A stretch of 64,000 bases of DNA, from the NCBI RefSeq assembly GCF_036669915.1, contig NC_089325.1, positions 20,190,331-20,254,330 of the forward strand, read 5' to 3'. Below the pieces are notes generated by a model. The model made no database searches. It saw nothing but the letters and a program-made list of their open reading frames with translations, and was not told the DNA's origin. The stretch is from Pocillopora verrucosa. Taxonomy: Eukaryota > Cnidaria > Anthozoa > Scleractinia > Pocilloporidae. Shown in pieces: positions 40,419 to 51,569 of the stretch. Position 1 is the stretch's first letter; each line of letters starts with the position of its first letter. The position numbers and the translations under genes are program-made.

Positions 40419-41335
40419 TTCGGCGGTACTCACTATTAAATTTTTAGAATTATATCTTTTTAAAATAAAAAATGAATAAATGAATAAGTGACGAGGAAAA
40501 ACATACAAGGTGATTCACACGAAAGTTAAACTCTACCTAGTAAGAAGATCTCGCCGTGGAATTTTAAGGAAAAGTGGCCACAGTTAGGTGCAAAAGAAGC
40601 CCTAAATGAGTATCCATACAGACAAGCCTTTGAGAATATGAATCAAGCAGTACACATCAATTAAATAAGCATATCTTTTAGTCATTCTTCTGAAGAGTAG
40701 TTTAGCCATGCCATCCTTTTCCTTATGCGTTCAAATTTTTACTATTTTTCGGCAATATAATTGACAGATAATCACCTTGAAAGTGAACAAAGATAACTTA
40801 TGCTGGGACCTCGATTAGATTTTTATCTCATCCGACCTTGGCTGCCTTAATAAAATAGATGAAAAACGTGATCACGGATTTATTTTGATATATTCTATAT
40901 CCTTCGTGGCCCATCGCAAAATCAGCTTTATCCTGTCTTTTTCTGAGGTTTCTGTGACACAGATGACATTCCTTTTAGGGAATCTCGACAATATTTAACT
41001 TACAAACGGTAGGTGAACCTGTGCTCAAATTAGGTCTTTTAGTATTTCGGTCCATCTCAGACTAAATGACTTCTTAAAAAGAAAGGTTATCATGAGTTTT
41101 TGATAGAATTTGAAAACTAAAGAAGATTTTAAACCACAGACGCATCAATATAGTTAAGCTCAAGTAAAGGCCTTCAACCCCCTCTGATTAATGAAATACA
41201 CGATTTAGGAATAATATTGTGAGCCTAATTGAAGGCACTACGAGCTTTAATTATTAAAATTGAAGTATGTTCAGGCGGTGCACAAGCACAAGCACCTTCT
41301 TTCTCAAACGAAGCATCACGAGTATATAGGCAAGA
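40419..41335. repeat. Spacer with inverted R-flank
   Basis: 40430-40890 is the inverted flank and partial R module; 40900-41060 resembles 52000-52080 inverted. 41070-41335 is single copy. No gene. Confidence 0.45.
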
Positions 41336-41394
41336 TGGAGAACCCGGGTACCTCTTGCATGTTACACGGGTGCTCTACAACTTGAGCTAATTTG
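41336..41394 (-). pseudogene. Ala-type tRNA body with valine anticodon AAC, T arm deleted
   Basis: Minus strand: AATTAGCTCAAGTTGTAGAGC (Ala D arm), then CCCGT-GTAACAT-GCAAG, whose loop gives anticodon AAC, then GAGGTACCCGGGTTCTCCA. The body is Ala-like, the anticodon is that of Val. The T arm is deleted and the anticodon stem is weak. Confidence 0.5.
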
Positions 41395-41533
41395 AAAACG
41401 CTCTCTCCGCTGCGTTCATTGTACTTAGTCTTCAATTTCATGAATCGAATCTATCGCTGGGTGAACTCGACCTCATAAAAAGACAAAAAGATGGAAATGG
41501 TCGTTCAGTTATGATATTAAAAGATAATCTATT

Positions 41534-41592
41534 TGGAGAATCCGGGTATCGATCCCGTTAGTTCTCGCGTGTAAAGCGGACGCTCTACCTTT
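41534..41592 (-). pseudogene. Ala-type tRNA 3' body with valine anticodon TAC
   Basis: Minus strand: GGTAGAGCG, then TCCGC-TTTACAC-GCGAG (anticodon TAC), then a perfect Ala T arm and acceptor end (CGGGATCGATACCCGGATTCTCCA). The 5' acceptor strand is lost. The anticodon arm resembles that of the Val(TAC) gene at 46303, so this may be an Ala/Val gene-conversion chimera. Confidence 0.55.
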
Positions 41593-43081
41593 TGTTAGAC
41601 AACTTTTCTAACTTTTCCTAGATCCACTTAACAATGAAAATATGCCAAAAAAGTTTCTTTTGATATTGCTTTGATATTTTCCTGTTTGACAAACTATCTT
41701 TTGTCCCTTTGAAATGTAATCTGTTATTATTTCAAGTCAGAATAAAATTATTTAAGAACTATTTTATTATCTATTTTTTCCAAAATAACGTAAGGAAGGC
41801 AAAAATGAAAATTCGTACTTAATGCGTTATATTTTGCAAAATTTTAAGACTATTACTTGACCCTGAGTGTACTGAAAACACATACATATGAATCAACTAT
41901 CCACATCTCCCCTAAAGATCACGAGAAACAGTGAAGCAATAATTTAATTTGAACCTTGAAAGCATCACAAGGTTTGAGTTAACTCTAGCTTCTTTCTTTT
42001 GCATGTTCGGTTAGACAAATCAAGCCAGGGATTGGTCTTTTTTTATAAAATGAAAAACGAAAAAAAAGAAACAAATATGGAAGGTTCACATTTGCAATTT
42101 TTAAGCTTATGATGTTTCAAGGTTTTAAATCAAATCTTTGCTTCACTAACAAGGGAGATAAAATAAAAATGGTATTTCTCTCAGTCTGTAATAACTTTTT
42201 TTAAAATTGCGTGTAGTTACTTAAATGATACTTACCTTGCCAATGGAGTGTTCAAATACCAAAGATGATATTCATGAGTTTTTGGACAAGGTTCAACACC
42301 CAGCATTGGGTATTCATTACATAACCATACATCACACACATTGGAGGTACTTGACTTCCATCTTCTTGTGCAAGAATAGAAAGAAAGAAAGAAAGTCAGT
42401 AGCTCAACGTTTCATTTCTGTAATAAGCTACTCCAGCCGAAATCTTCAAGCCTTGGTACTATTCCTTGTTACATGTAAGCGATGAAGGCCAGTAGTTCCA
42501 GGTTTCTGTACACATCGGCTTCTTTACTGTTCGTCAATCTCCTCTAGAAACTGATATTTGGCACATGCTTTGGCACTACAAGTAGGTAGTAACATTATAG
42601 GTTTTGCTATTGCAGCTGGAATGTTTGTCTGCGATGGAACGCATAGCACATATAATTACTTCATCCTTTTTTAATTCAGTATTTTCATGTTCTGTCAACT
42701 AAATATTAAACAGAAGGTTACTTGTTATTGGTAAATATTTTCATCAAAATAAATTAAACTCTGTTGAATGTTTCCGATCATGATAAAGCAACCACAACAG
42801 GCAATGGTCATTCTTCTGACCTTTGATCAAAAGCCAGTCAGCTTTGCTCAAACGAGCCCTTGAAATAGGGCTGACCATCAGAGGTTTGTGCGTCCAAATA
42901 TGGGCAAAAAGCAAAATATAATGATGGTGATGGTTTTGTCGTGTCGATAACAGACTTGTAAAGTCGAATTTGAAATACAAAGGGGGAGAAGAAAAGAAAA
43001 GAAATGTACCAGTCATGACTTGAACTTGCCACATTTCAAGAGTGCAGCCTTTCTACGAATTTCTAATCCTGACTTTGCACA
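41593..43081. other. Single-copy stretch
   Basis: No repeat family member recognised except at its right edge. The open frame at 42225-42485 has no recognisable domain. Several A-rich and T-rich runs. Nothing else supported. Confidence 0.4.
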
Positions 43082-43102
43082 GTCTCTGTGGCGCAATCGG
43101 TC

Positions 43103-43140
<38 letters not shown>

Positions 43141-43155
43141 TCCCACCCGGGGACG
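43082..43155 (+). tRNA. tRNA-Asn(GTT)
   Basis: A complete 74-base tRNA with acceptor GTCTCTG/CGGGGAC (two G-T pairs), A box TGGCGCAATCGG, perfect anticodon stem TCGGC/CCGAA-side pairing with loop TGTTAAC type and anticodon GTT, and T arm GGTGG-TTCAATC-CCACC. It is nearly identical to the common metazoan tRNA-Asn sequence as I remember it. The only Asn gene here, and one of few tRNAs with no fossil copies in the window. Confidence 0.95.
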
Positions 43156-44010
43156 ATTCCTTTTGCTTTCAAATGTTATGATTGCCAGGCAATGCCATTG
43201 ACAGATAATCAGCTTGAAAGCAAACAAAGATTACCTACGCTTGTTCTCGATTGCTTTTTGCTGTTTTTATCTGACTTTGGTTGCCTTGATTGAATGAACG
43301 AAAAAACGTTATCACGCTTTTCTTTAGATAAATCATGTGGCAGATGAAACTGATTGCCATTCCATTCCACTGTTCCAGTCGAAGTCTTTAAGACTAGAGT
43401 GCATCTACAATGCATTCTCCTTGACTTTGCGCGAGAAACAATTAGTTCTCGATCGCTAATCTTTGCTTCTTTTCCAAGGCAGGAGAGGGTCTGGATGCAA
43501 GCGAAGCAGCTGCTTAAACCTCGTTCCTTTATAATATCTTGCATGAGTCTCTAAAACTGAGCAATATTAGAGAGTTAATGATGTTTTTGTTGGTGATCGT
43601 CGTGGTAACGGACGTTTGTTATATGATGTTTCTGGTCGTCAATGGCATCTAAACTGGTAAAGCAATAACAAAAAAAAAAACAAAAAAAAACGGGCTACGG
43701 CTAATACATGGTGTACATCTGTTAACATCTTTTGCGATGATCGGAATCTATGATCATGGCCAAGAACATTTAATTAACTTCACCTGTCTCTATTGTAGTT
43801 TGCTCAAAGAGATCCTAAAATAGTGCCAGCTTGTAGCAACGATTTCCTTCGATTTCAGATTTGTCTTTTTCTAAATCAAAATTATTGCTTGGGTTGCAGT
43901 TGGTTGGAGCGCCCATTTAGTAGCATCGCAGGTTTAGATATCAACTCTCCAATGTTAGCAAAGACATCTGGGGCAGAAAAGAAATCAAATTGACACTATG
44001 GGGAACTCAT
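43156..44010. repeat. Inverted R-module copy
   Basis: 43180-43740 is module R inverted; the sequence up to 44010 is equivalent to the spacer at 60420-60690 inverted. An open frame at 43209-43544 (minus) matches those at 14550 and 60943. No domain recognised. Confidence 0.55.
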
Positions 44011-44078
44011 GGCTGTTGGTCTAGTGCATAACTCTCGCTTTGGGTGCGGGGTCCCGGGGTCGACTCCCGGAGATGCCC
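44011..44078 (+). pseudogene. tRNA-Pro(TGG) pseudogene
   Basis: 68 bases; relative of 14014 and 60329. Anticodon TGG. Two bases are missing after the anticodon stem (GCGGGGTCC) and the acceptor ends pair poorly (GGCTGTT/AGATGCC). Confidence 0.65.
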
Positions 44079-46302
44079 GTTTTGTTGTGGAATATAATGC
44101 GAACAGAGTTTTTGATCTATAAATAATTAAATGCAGGAAATCACCGTCTTACACGGATGTTTGATATCCATTCCTAAATTTTCTCAGAAATGCCGGACTG
44201 CTTTTGCGAAATTACTGCATGTGAAATTTGTCTCATGGGTGTACATATTGCGATTCTACGCGCACACGTGTACTCGTTGCGCACCTGTTTTTTTCATTTT
44301 GTTCTTGGTTTCTGTTGGGAGCATTGAACAGCACTCGTGCGAATCCCAACAAATAATTGCAAGACGGAGGTTAAGTAGATGGTGCAGGAAAGGTGTCATA
44401 CCAACAAGTTTATTCATCTGGTCTTTACACGAGCATAGACAGGACAATCCAGACTGAGTAGCCACCGGTAAGCGCGTTTTTAGTTAACTCACCCTCAAAA
44501 TACTCAGGAAAAAAAATTATTATGGTAAGAGGATGATGATGAAACTCTGAGAACAAAAAGAGACGGAAATTCATCTTTTATATTTGATATCATGAGGGCT
44601 TGTAAGATCTCGGGGGTCACAGGATCTTTTTCGAACTTTGGCCTACTCAACCTTCTCTGAAATGCATTGACCATTAAATAACCAGAGGGTGTGTAGACAT
44701 TTTTGATGAACCAACCATCCGCTGCGCCTAATTAATGCTGTAGACAGTGTTAATAATTGGAATCGGAGAATATGCTTCATTGAGTAGGCACTGTGAGTAA
44801 ACTGCGACCTAAAAGGATTGACAGGTAAACAGCAAACATAATATGATGAAGCCCATCCTTTGCAACGTTTGAACCCTGCGAGGTAGGTACGCACAGTGCC
44901 ATTCGCTTTGAAAGCCAGAACGGTGCTCTTTACCATGCAAGTTGTAGATTGCAGATGCTCGGGGACTGAGGAGAAAAATTTTGTCTTTATTTCAGACTAG
45001 AGCACAACTGAAAATAAACAGACAGAGGACAAACAAGAGAAAACACCCACCAGATAACAAAAGGGTGAATACACTAAATATTAAAAGTAAATAGTTATTG
45101 GTAAATAAATGAATAGACAGATAACCAATTAGATTAATAACTGAATGAATAGGTACTTCGGTGTATAAATGAATAAATAAATAAATCAATAAGTAATTAT
45201 GATAAAAAGAGTAAGAAACCTCATGACAGAAAGCGTTTGAAAATTCATTGATAGTTGAAGGGGATCTTAGAGGTTACTTTTCTTTTTTTCGGTTCTTTTG
45301 TAAGTTTTGCCGGGTATTGTTGCTCCTAACTTGAAAAGACGCCGTCTCTCTAGTCTGGTAAATTTGATCGCGAAATTACGTATTCACTAAGGTTTGCTTG
45401 GTTAAAGCGGGGGCACTAGAAAAGAGAGGAGTCTCGCATTTCTGTTTTCCGTTAGCATCTTCCTGTGTGTTCTTTACAATACAGCTATGCTCAGTGGAGG
45501 CTCCTTTAATTTCTAAGCAGTCACTTTAGCAAACACGTAGTACAATTAGTCTTGTGTAGCATTTGGTTTATAAATACAACAAAGGAGGCTAGGCTATTTT
45601 CTATACCGTAAAAGAACGTAGCCCGGTGATTTAGCAACTCGGTGCGAATCAAAGAAATAAAGAATTTGTATTCATTCTGAAAAGAAAAAGGCAAATGAAA
45701 GATTTTAAATTCATTTTTCATGAATGCCACAAAGAGGTTTTAATGAGATGAAATAAGACTTTTTCTGGTCACCTGGAAAAGAAGTTAAGTTAAGTGGTCG
45801 TGAACCTTATTGTTTCTAACCTAGTCAGTGAGAATACATCGTAGATACACTCAAGACTACAAAAGAAACAGTGGAATAAAAGAGAAAATTCGCCTGACAA
45901 AGGATATACCGAAAGAAATCAGTGATCACGTTTTCATTCATTTTATCAAGGCAGCCTAACATACTTGGGTAATCTTTTCTCACTTTCAAGGTTTTTATCT
46001 GTGATTGTGTTGCCGAAAAATAATAACATTTGAACGCATAAGGAAAAGGATGGCATGACTGCGCTAATCTTCAGAAGAATGCCCAAAAAACATGCTTGCT
46101 TTATTGATATGTACAGCTTCATTCATATTCTCAAGGGCTTGTCTGTATGGAACCTCACTTAAGGAGGGCATTTTTGCACCTCGAATGTGTCCACTTTTCC
46201 TTAAAATTACATCGCGAAAAATTACAAAGGAGAGTTTAATTTCCATATGAATCACCTTGCATGTTTTTTCTTGTCACTTATTCATTTATTCTTATCCATG
46301 CG
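44079..46302. other. Mostly single-copy stretch with repeat islands
   Basis: 44100-44520 is the inverted flank of the Val at 7868 (compare 7990-8370). 44540-45760 is single copy; short frames (44643-44936, 45521-45730) have no recognisable domain. 45060-45200 is rich in AATAAATA-type simple repeat. 45770-46300 is module R plus the pre-Val flank. Confidence 0.45.
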
Positions 46303-46375
46303 GTTTCTGTAGTGTAGTGGTTATCACGTCCGCTTTACACGCGGAAGATCGTAGGTTCGAGCCCTGCCAGAAACA
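46303..46375 (+). tRNA. tRNA-Val(TAC)
   Basis: A complete 73-base tRNA on the Val backbone, with acceptor GTTTCTG/CAGAAAC, A box TAGTGTAGTGG, anticodon stem TCCGC/GCGGA perfect with loop TTTACAC (TAC), T stem GTAGG/CCTGC and B box GGTTCGAGCC. It differs from Val(AAC) mainly in the anticodon loop. Reads GUA and GUG. Only whole TAC copy in the window. Confidence 0.93.
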
Positions 46376-46861
46376 TTTTCGATCATGAATTAAATTTTCG
46401 TTTTGTAATACCACGAGAAATTTCATGAGAACCTTATCCTGTCTGAGTATGTAAGAAACACTTACCGGTTCGCGAGTCAGTCTGAACGGTTTTTTTATGC
46501 TCATGCAGACTTCAGACCAACAAACGACAGGACAGTAATTGATGGTTGTTGATCGGTACTGTTCAAGTATAATTTGTCATCTTGAATTTCATCGCCTTTC
46601 TACAATTGTCGAAATTGCTGTGTCTGCACATCAAAACACCCACACAGAAAAAGCTTTATTTACGTTTTGACTATTTGACCAGAACTATTTAATTGCATTT
46701 GCATCATTTTAAAAAATAATGAAAAGTTTGTAATTCAACAACTTTTTGTCGGAGTTTGACGACGGGTTTGAAGTTATTTTGTCTCATTTGTCTTTCCTTC
46801 GTCCTAAATTAGCCAAATGAAGGAACGAAAGCTCTGCTCACATCATATTCCACGACGAAAC
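46376..46861. other. Spacer between Val(TAC) and Pro fossil
   Basis: A shortened equivalent of 19743-21842, with the second Val and about 1.3 kb of spacer missing between about 46520 and 46530. No gene. Confidence 0.5.
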
Positions 46862-46931
46862 GGGTCTGCCTGGGAGTCGAACCCGCGACCTCTCGCCAAA
46901 AGCGACAATCATGCCACTGGACCAACAGGCC
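46862..46931 (-). pseudogene. tRNA-Pro pseudogene, shortened anticodon loop
   Basis: This copy keeps the full D loop (GGTCCAGTGGCATG) that the other four module copies lack. Its anticodon loop has lost two to three bases (GTCGCTTTTGGCGAG), so it cannot decode proline. Confidence 0.65.
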
Positions 46932-47814
46932 AGGTAATGTGAAGACCGTAAAAAAATAATTACTATTGTTTCGACGCTTAGCAGGTAGCAGGTGTGTAGT
47001 CAAATGATCGCTCCTTACCGGTCGTCCTAGTTAGTAGCACTTTCCCTGTTGTCGTCTGATACTATGTACAATCTATTCCAATTGCCTTTTCGTTGGGATA
47101 GAGGCGTTCCATTCCGATAGAGCTCTTTTACACGAAAAGTCTGTACTTAATCTGAATAAAATCTCTATCCGAGACATTTATAACCTTTTCTTTCCAGACC
47201 AAGAGCAAGTTCTAATTTTACAGATTCTACCGCTAGCCAAAAGATTAGGTGGCTACAGTCTTGTATGGTCTTAAGCGTGCAGAGCCGACTCAGTTGTATT
47301 TTTAAATCAAACATGTCACCCAGGGCAAAACGTAATAATTTATTAATTAATTAATAATAATTTTAAGTTTTAACTCACTGTGGACAACAATTTACAGGAA
47401 ACCAATCCATACTGACAAATGACTTGGCTAGACATCCTTCAGCCCGACATCATTCAAGGCCGGCCATCAGGACTCTAAGGAGACGCGCAAGGCTACTTTA
47501 TTACACGAAGGACAGGCTATCCAGCGAAAAAAAATACGTTAACCCTCTCTTTTGTTTAAGAAAAAACTACAACAACGACTACACTCGACAAAACAGACAA
47601 GGACCTACTAGGTCCGTTGTTGCTGCGTGTGTTTGATCGTACTCACCACCTCGTTATCCGCACCACGCTTTGCCGACTGAAGAATTATTTTTTATCATAT
47701 TACGTCTCTCATATTTACTCAGTAGAATTGATCTGTCAAGATAATTCTGAATTATTGATTCTAAACAAGGGGGCCGGATACCCTCTATTCCTGAAAAGTA
47801 AGAAGTCAGACGTT
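46932..47814. other. Spacer
   Basis: Collapsed equivalent of the stretch from Asp fossil to Ala gene: the Asp fossil, Ile fragment and Ala fossil are all deleted, with a join near 47340. No gene; the open frame at 47617-47988 covers the tRNA and is chance. Confidence 0.5.
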
Positions 47815-47887
47815 GGGGAATTAGCTCAAATGGTAGAGCGCCCGCTTAGCATGCGGGAGGTACTGGGATCGATACCCGGATTCTCCA
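47815..47887 (+). tRNA. tRNA-Ala(AGC)
   Basis: A complete 73-base tRNA with G3-U70 in the acceptor, A box TAGCTCAAATGG, perfect anticodon stem CCCGC/GCGGG with loop TTAGCAT (AGC, expected to be edited to inosine), and T stem CTGGG/CCCGG. Reads GCU, GCC and GCA. The only whole AGC copy in the window. Confidence 0.94.
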
Positions 47888-48694
47888 ATTCCCTCCCTTA
47901 TTCTTTTGTTTATTCTTTACAAAAAAACTTGCCTTGTAAAGTGTTTACTAAGCATCTCTTTCGTAAACTTAAACGGCTGGTTATTTAAACAAAGTTTAGC
48001 CACCCTTTAACAAAACCGCGTTCTAAGCCATCTTCACCTCATCTGAACATTTATTTTTGTGTCAAAAGGGCCGAAAGCTGATAGTGGAGGGACATTTATT
48101 CAATTAAATCAACCCTCTTATAGAGAATCCGAGGCCTACTGACTGCGTAAAACCACGGTTTGGTTTAGATCTCGTGTAAATAACCACCCCAAATATCCAA
48201 GGAAAGGATGACCAAGCGGATACCGAGGCTTACGCTACTTTTTTATCGTTATAAATTAACTTGCTCAAGAATTGATGAGGAGGATAAAGACCATTTTGAA
48301 ATTGTGTCTAAGAAATTGTTGTTCTCTTCGAACTCAGACTACCAATTAAATTTTGACCAACAATTGTCTTAAGGCACTTTCAGTTAAATCAATTTTCTAC
48401 GGCGACGTTAAAACCTGTATGAATATTCGATTCTCTGAAAATATCTTAAGACAAATTCGGAACTTTGGCTAATGTTCTTTAAAAATTTGGAAAATTGGTA
48501 TATCTACGCACCAAGAAACAACTCGAAACATTTATATAGGTATTCACCGTCGCTATTGAAAATTGAATTAATTGAATTTGATTTAAAACAAACGAAAAAA
48601 GGTAACTGGATAAGAAGACATCTTTGGAGTCTTTCCTACACCTTTACGTAAGTCAATAAAGAAACCAAAATTTGTATGTAATCATAGGCACTAG
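47888..48694. other. Spacer between Ala and Pro
   Basis: Equivalent to 57192-58006 and inverted 34487-35260. No gene. Confidence 0.55.
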
Positions 48695-48754
48695 GGGCCA
48701 TACCGGGACCTCTCGCACCCGAAGCGAGAATCATGCTGCTAGACCAAACAGGCC
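48695..48754 (-). pseudogene. tRNA-Pro(CGG) pseudogene, T arm deleted
   Basis: The acceptor 5' strand, D arm and anticodon arm (CTCGC-TTCGGGT-GCGAG) are intact. The T arm is collapsed (CCCGGTATGGCCCC), so the B box is lost. An extra T lies after GGCCTG. Confidence 0.7.
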
Positions 48755-49272
48755 AGTCCACAATAATAAAATGGTGACGTGAGACAAGCAGGAAATGCAA
48801 AATTAATGTGACGTGCCTGAAAAGAAAAGGGCACAATGAATGTCCTGGAAATGCTTCAAATTCAGTTTTCATGAGTGACAAAAAAATATCTTAATTAGAT
48901 GAAATGTGTGAATGAATACTGAATCTCTGAGACTGTATACCATAGTTCTGAAGATCGAGAATTTCAGGTAAACGGGGAAGCTTTGATATTGCAAGAGCCA
49001 CGGTTGCATTCAGTCGCTTACCGTAGCCCATCTTACTTCGACCTCTTTCCTTCCCTGTACGACCTGCTCACAAGGAGACAAGAATGTTTGAAAAGTCCCC
49101 ACGAAGAATTCCTACGTGGACGAATACCCCTGTTGTTGAAGATTATAAATCAATAAATTTTTAAAAGTTATCATCACATGGAAGTAAAATACAGACACAT
49201 AGATGAAATGGAAAGTTAGTTACAAACTAGTGTTTTGTTCAGATAGCTTTATAGAGACAAAAGAGTATTCCC
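48755..49272. other. Spacer and left edge of duplication copy 2
   Basis: 48755-49075 equals 58079-58385 (same orientation). Near 49069-49094 sequence typical of the Val(CAC) flank (CACAAGGAGACAAGAATGTTT) is joined to the Ile-module spacer. Homology with copy 1 starts here. No gene. Confidence 0.55.
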
Positions 49273-49345
49273 TGGTCCGTGTGAGAATCGAACTCACGAC
49301 CTTGGCGTTATCAGCACCACGCTCTACCGACTGAGCTAACGGACC
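49273..49345 (-). tRNA. tRNA-Ile(GAT)
   Basis: A complete 73-base tRNA. Like 26671, with a perfect A box and T stem GTGAG/CTCAC around TTCGATT. Anticodon GAT. Confidence 0.93.
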
Positions 49346-49377
49346 ATGCACATGAGAAAGCTCGAAAGGGCAAACAA

Positions 49378-49416
49378 TTGACAATCCGGGTATCGATCCC
49401 GGCACCTTCCTAGTTG
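49378..49416 (-). pseudogene. tRNA-Ala 3' fragment
   Basis: Same as 1075, nearly identical. Confidence 0.65.
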
Positions 49417-50050
49417 TGCACCAACCCGCACGAAAGCGGATGTGAAAATGAGAGACTGAAACAACTCAACTAGAATCATTACTAGATCGATCCTTTCCGA
49501 GATGCCAGAGAAGAAGGTTTAAGTAATCATTACTGTCTGAGTTCCGCACCACACAGAGTGTGAACTACATGTCCCTTGCAAAGAAGATAATGACGTGATT
49601 TGAAATGTTATTCTCTTATATCTGTTGAAAATCCTTCAAGATGTACTTGATCAACAGCACTCAGCTTCCAAAATTCTCTTTTTTCCTTGCCAGGAACATT
49701 TTTGCAAACATTTCCTTAGCTCAAAATCTGCTCTAGTTTTATATTCTACCAAACAATCAAAATTGCATTACACTCTTTCTCAAGAACCTTTCTTTATTTA
49801 GATGCCATTAAGTCTGAGACAGACCAAAATGCTAAAATTATAATTTGAGCACATATTCACTTGCCGATTGCAAGTTAAATTGCGTCGGGATTACTTGCCG
49901 AGCTTCGCAAAAGCGATGTTAGCTATGTCACAGATACCTCAAACAAAACAAATAAAATAATTCCACAGCGACGGATCATTGAAGCAGGTCATAGAGAGAA
50001 GGATAGAGCTGACCTAAAAGGAGGCTACGAAAAACGACTATGTAAAAACA
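49417..50050. other. Spacer
   Basis: Equivalent to 1111-1740, nearly identical. No gene. Confidence 0.55.
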
Positions 50051-50104
50051 GGGGTCCCTACCGTCAAAGATGGAGGTCGTGGATTCGATTCCGATCGGTG
50101 CCTT
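50051..50104 (+). pseudogene. tRNA-like remnant
   Basis: Equivalent to 1741: GGGTCCCTACCGTC...GGATTCGATTCCGATCGGTGCC plus T run. Confidence 0.45.
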
Positions 50105-50435
50105 TTTTATTGTTGGCCAAAACATTTTGCAAACTGCACCTGATAACTCAGTGGGAGTTAGTAAACTATATTGAATACAGTTATCTCTACAAACAGAAGG
50201 AATAACAGATATACGAAAGCTTAAACAATCCTCCCTCTATCATCTCGAGAAGGATCTGAGCAATAGTACAAAGTTAATTAGATTTACTCCCTCTGATGAC
50301 ACTGGTCGGGTTGTTTCTTCCGTTTTCATATGCCCTCACAAAGATTCCAAATTCGTTTGTCATGAATACCGCTAAGATTTTTTTAATCACATAAAAATGG
50401 GAATTTTTCTAATCTCCTGTAGAAAAAGGAAATAT
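50105..50435. other. Spacer
   Basis: Equivalent to 1800-2128. No gene. Confidence 0.5.
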
Positions 50436-50512
50436 CTCCCCAGCGGGGAATCGAACCCCGGTCTCCCGCGTGACAGGCGGGAGACCGGGGGAGACCATTA
50501 TTCTACCGAGGA
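50436..50512 (-). pseudogene. tRNA-Asp(GTC) with rebuilt D arm and perfect 14-bp hairpin
   Basis: 77 bases. Acceptor and T arm are sound. Positions 50456-50490 form a perfect 14-bp stem (CCCCGGTCTCCCGC against its complement) with the 7-base anticodon loop CTGTCAC at the tip. The D-arm 3' side was replaced to make this. The cloverleaf and the long hairpin are mutually exclusive folds. Confidence 0.75.
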
Positions 50513-51028
50513 CATTTGTATAAAAAAAGGCTTAGAGAACCAGTAATTTTGAAAACAATATTTCAGGCTCCTTTAGATATTTTTGTCATTATGACTTTCC
50601 GAACAAAGAAGGAACTAACCACAGAACGTAAATTGAATTGATACATGCCAGCTTTTATAATCCTGCTAATGGATATGCGAAGCAACGAGTGATGTGGAGA
50701 AACCCTGTCATTTGTTCTGACTACGCGAAATCGTTCTCTCTACGTCTTCGACGTCTTTCTGCCGTCTGTGATTATGTTGAAAATTGATTCTTTGACTCTT
50801 GAGTTACTATCAAACATGAACTTAAAATGAAACGTCCCAGCGTGCGTAACTTCCGTGTCACCCTGACAGCCCAACTTCATCAGTTCGTCAGCAACAGGAG
50901 CGAGAAGCAAATAAATGATAGAAACAACCGGGTCTGTTCTCACAACACCCTCCGCGATTCTGCCGTTAGTTTAGTCGAACATGGCATTTCAGACATGGCG
51001 TAGATGCCACTAAAGTGCGTTCACGCAA
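50513..51028. other. Spacer between Asp and Val
   Basis: Equivalent to 2206-2522 but with about 180 additional bases at 50520-50695 that copy 1 lacks; those resemble 30300-30410 inverted. No gene. Confidence 0.5.
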
Positions 51029-51101
51029 GTTTCTGTGGTGGAGTGGTTATCATATTCGCCTAACACGCGGAAGGTCGCTGGTTCGAGCTCTGCCAGAATC
51101 A
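51029..51101 (+). tRNA. tRNA-Val(AAC), imperfect
   Basis: Duplicate of 2523 with the same three mismatches. Confidence 0.6.
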
Positions 51102-51569
51102 AATTTTGTCACAATCGTCCACACTATAGGAAATCCAAGTTTCATCATCATCCTCTTATCATTATAATTTTTTTTTCTGAGTATTTTGAGGGTGAGTTAA
51201 CTAAAAGACGCACTTACCGGTGGCTACTCAGTCTGGATTGTTCTGAAACTGAAATCGAGGGACAATCCTTGCTACGAGCCTGCACTATTTAATGCTCTTT
51301 GAGGAAACTACAATAGAGACAGGTGAAATTAATTTAATGTTCTTGGCCTTGATCACAGTTTCTGATCATCGCAAAGGACGTTAGCAAATGCAAACCATGT
51401 ATTATCCATATACCGCTTTTTCAGGATATTGTAAGGGGACGAGGCTTAAGCAACTGCTTCGCCCGTATCCAGACCTCCTCTTGCCCAAAATAATGCACGG
51501 AGATACTTATTCATGCCTTTATATCTAGCCGCTTGGACTATTGAAACAGCCTCCTATTAAAGTTCCTGA
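51102..51569. other. Spacer
   Basis: Equivalent to 2596-3065, including a stretch shared with 60590-60690 (TGATCATCGCAAAGGACG). No gene. Confidence 0.5.

Larger units (their letters stand above)
35330..41070 (-). repeat. Val/Pro/Asp/Ala module, inverted copy
   Basis: Reads on the minus strand in the same order as copies b and 52090-57120: R-flank, Val fragment (40393), Val fossil (39513), Pro (38820), Asp fossil (38456), Ile fragment (36283), Ala fossil (35791). It carries a private 1.2-kb insertion at 37207-38394. Confidence 0.75.

Noticed and set aside
45060-45200. Apparent membrane-like minus-strand frame (44992-45189)
   Set aside because: Arises from an AATAAATA-type simple repeat, which translates to Ile/Leu/Phe-rich text.
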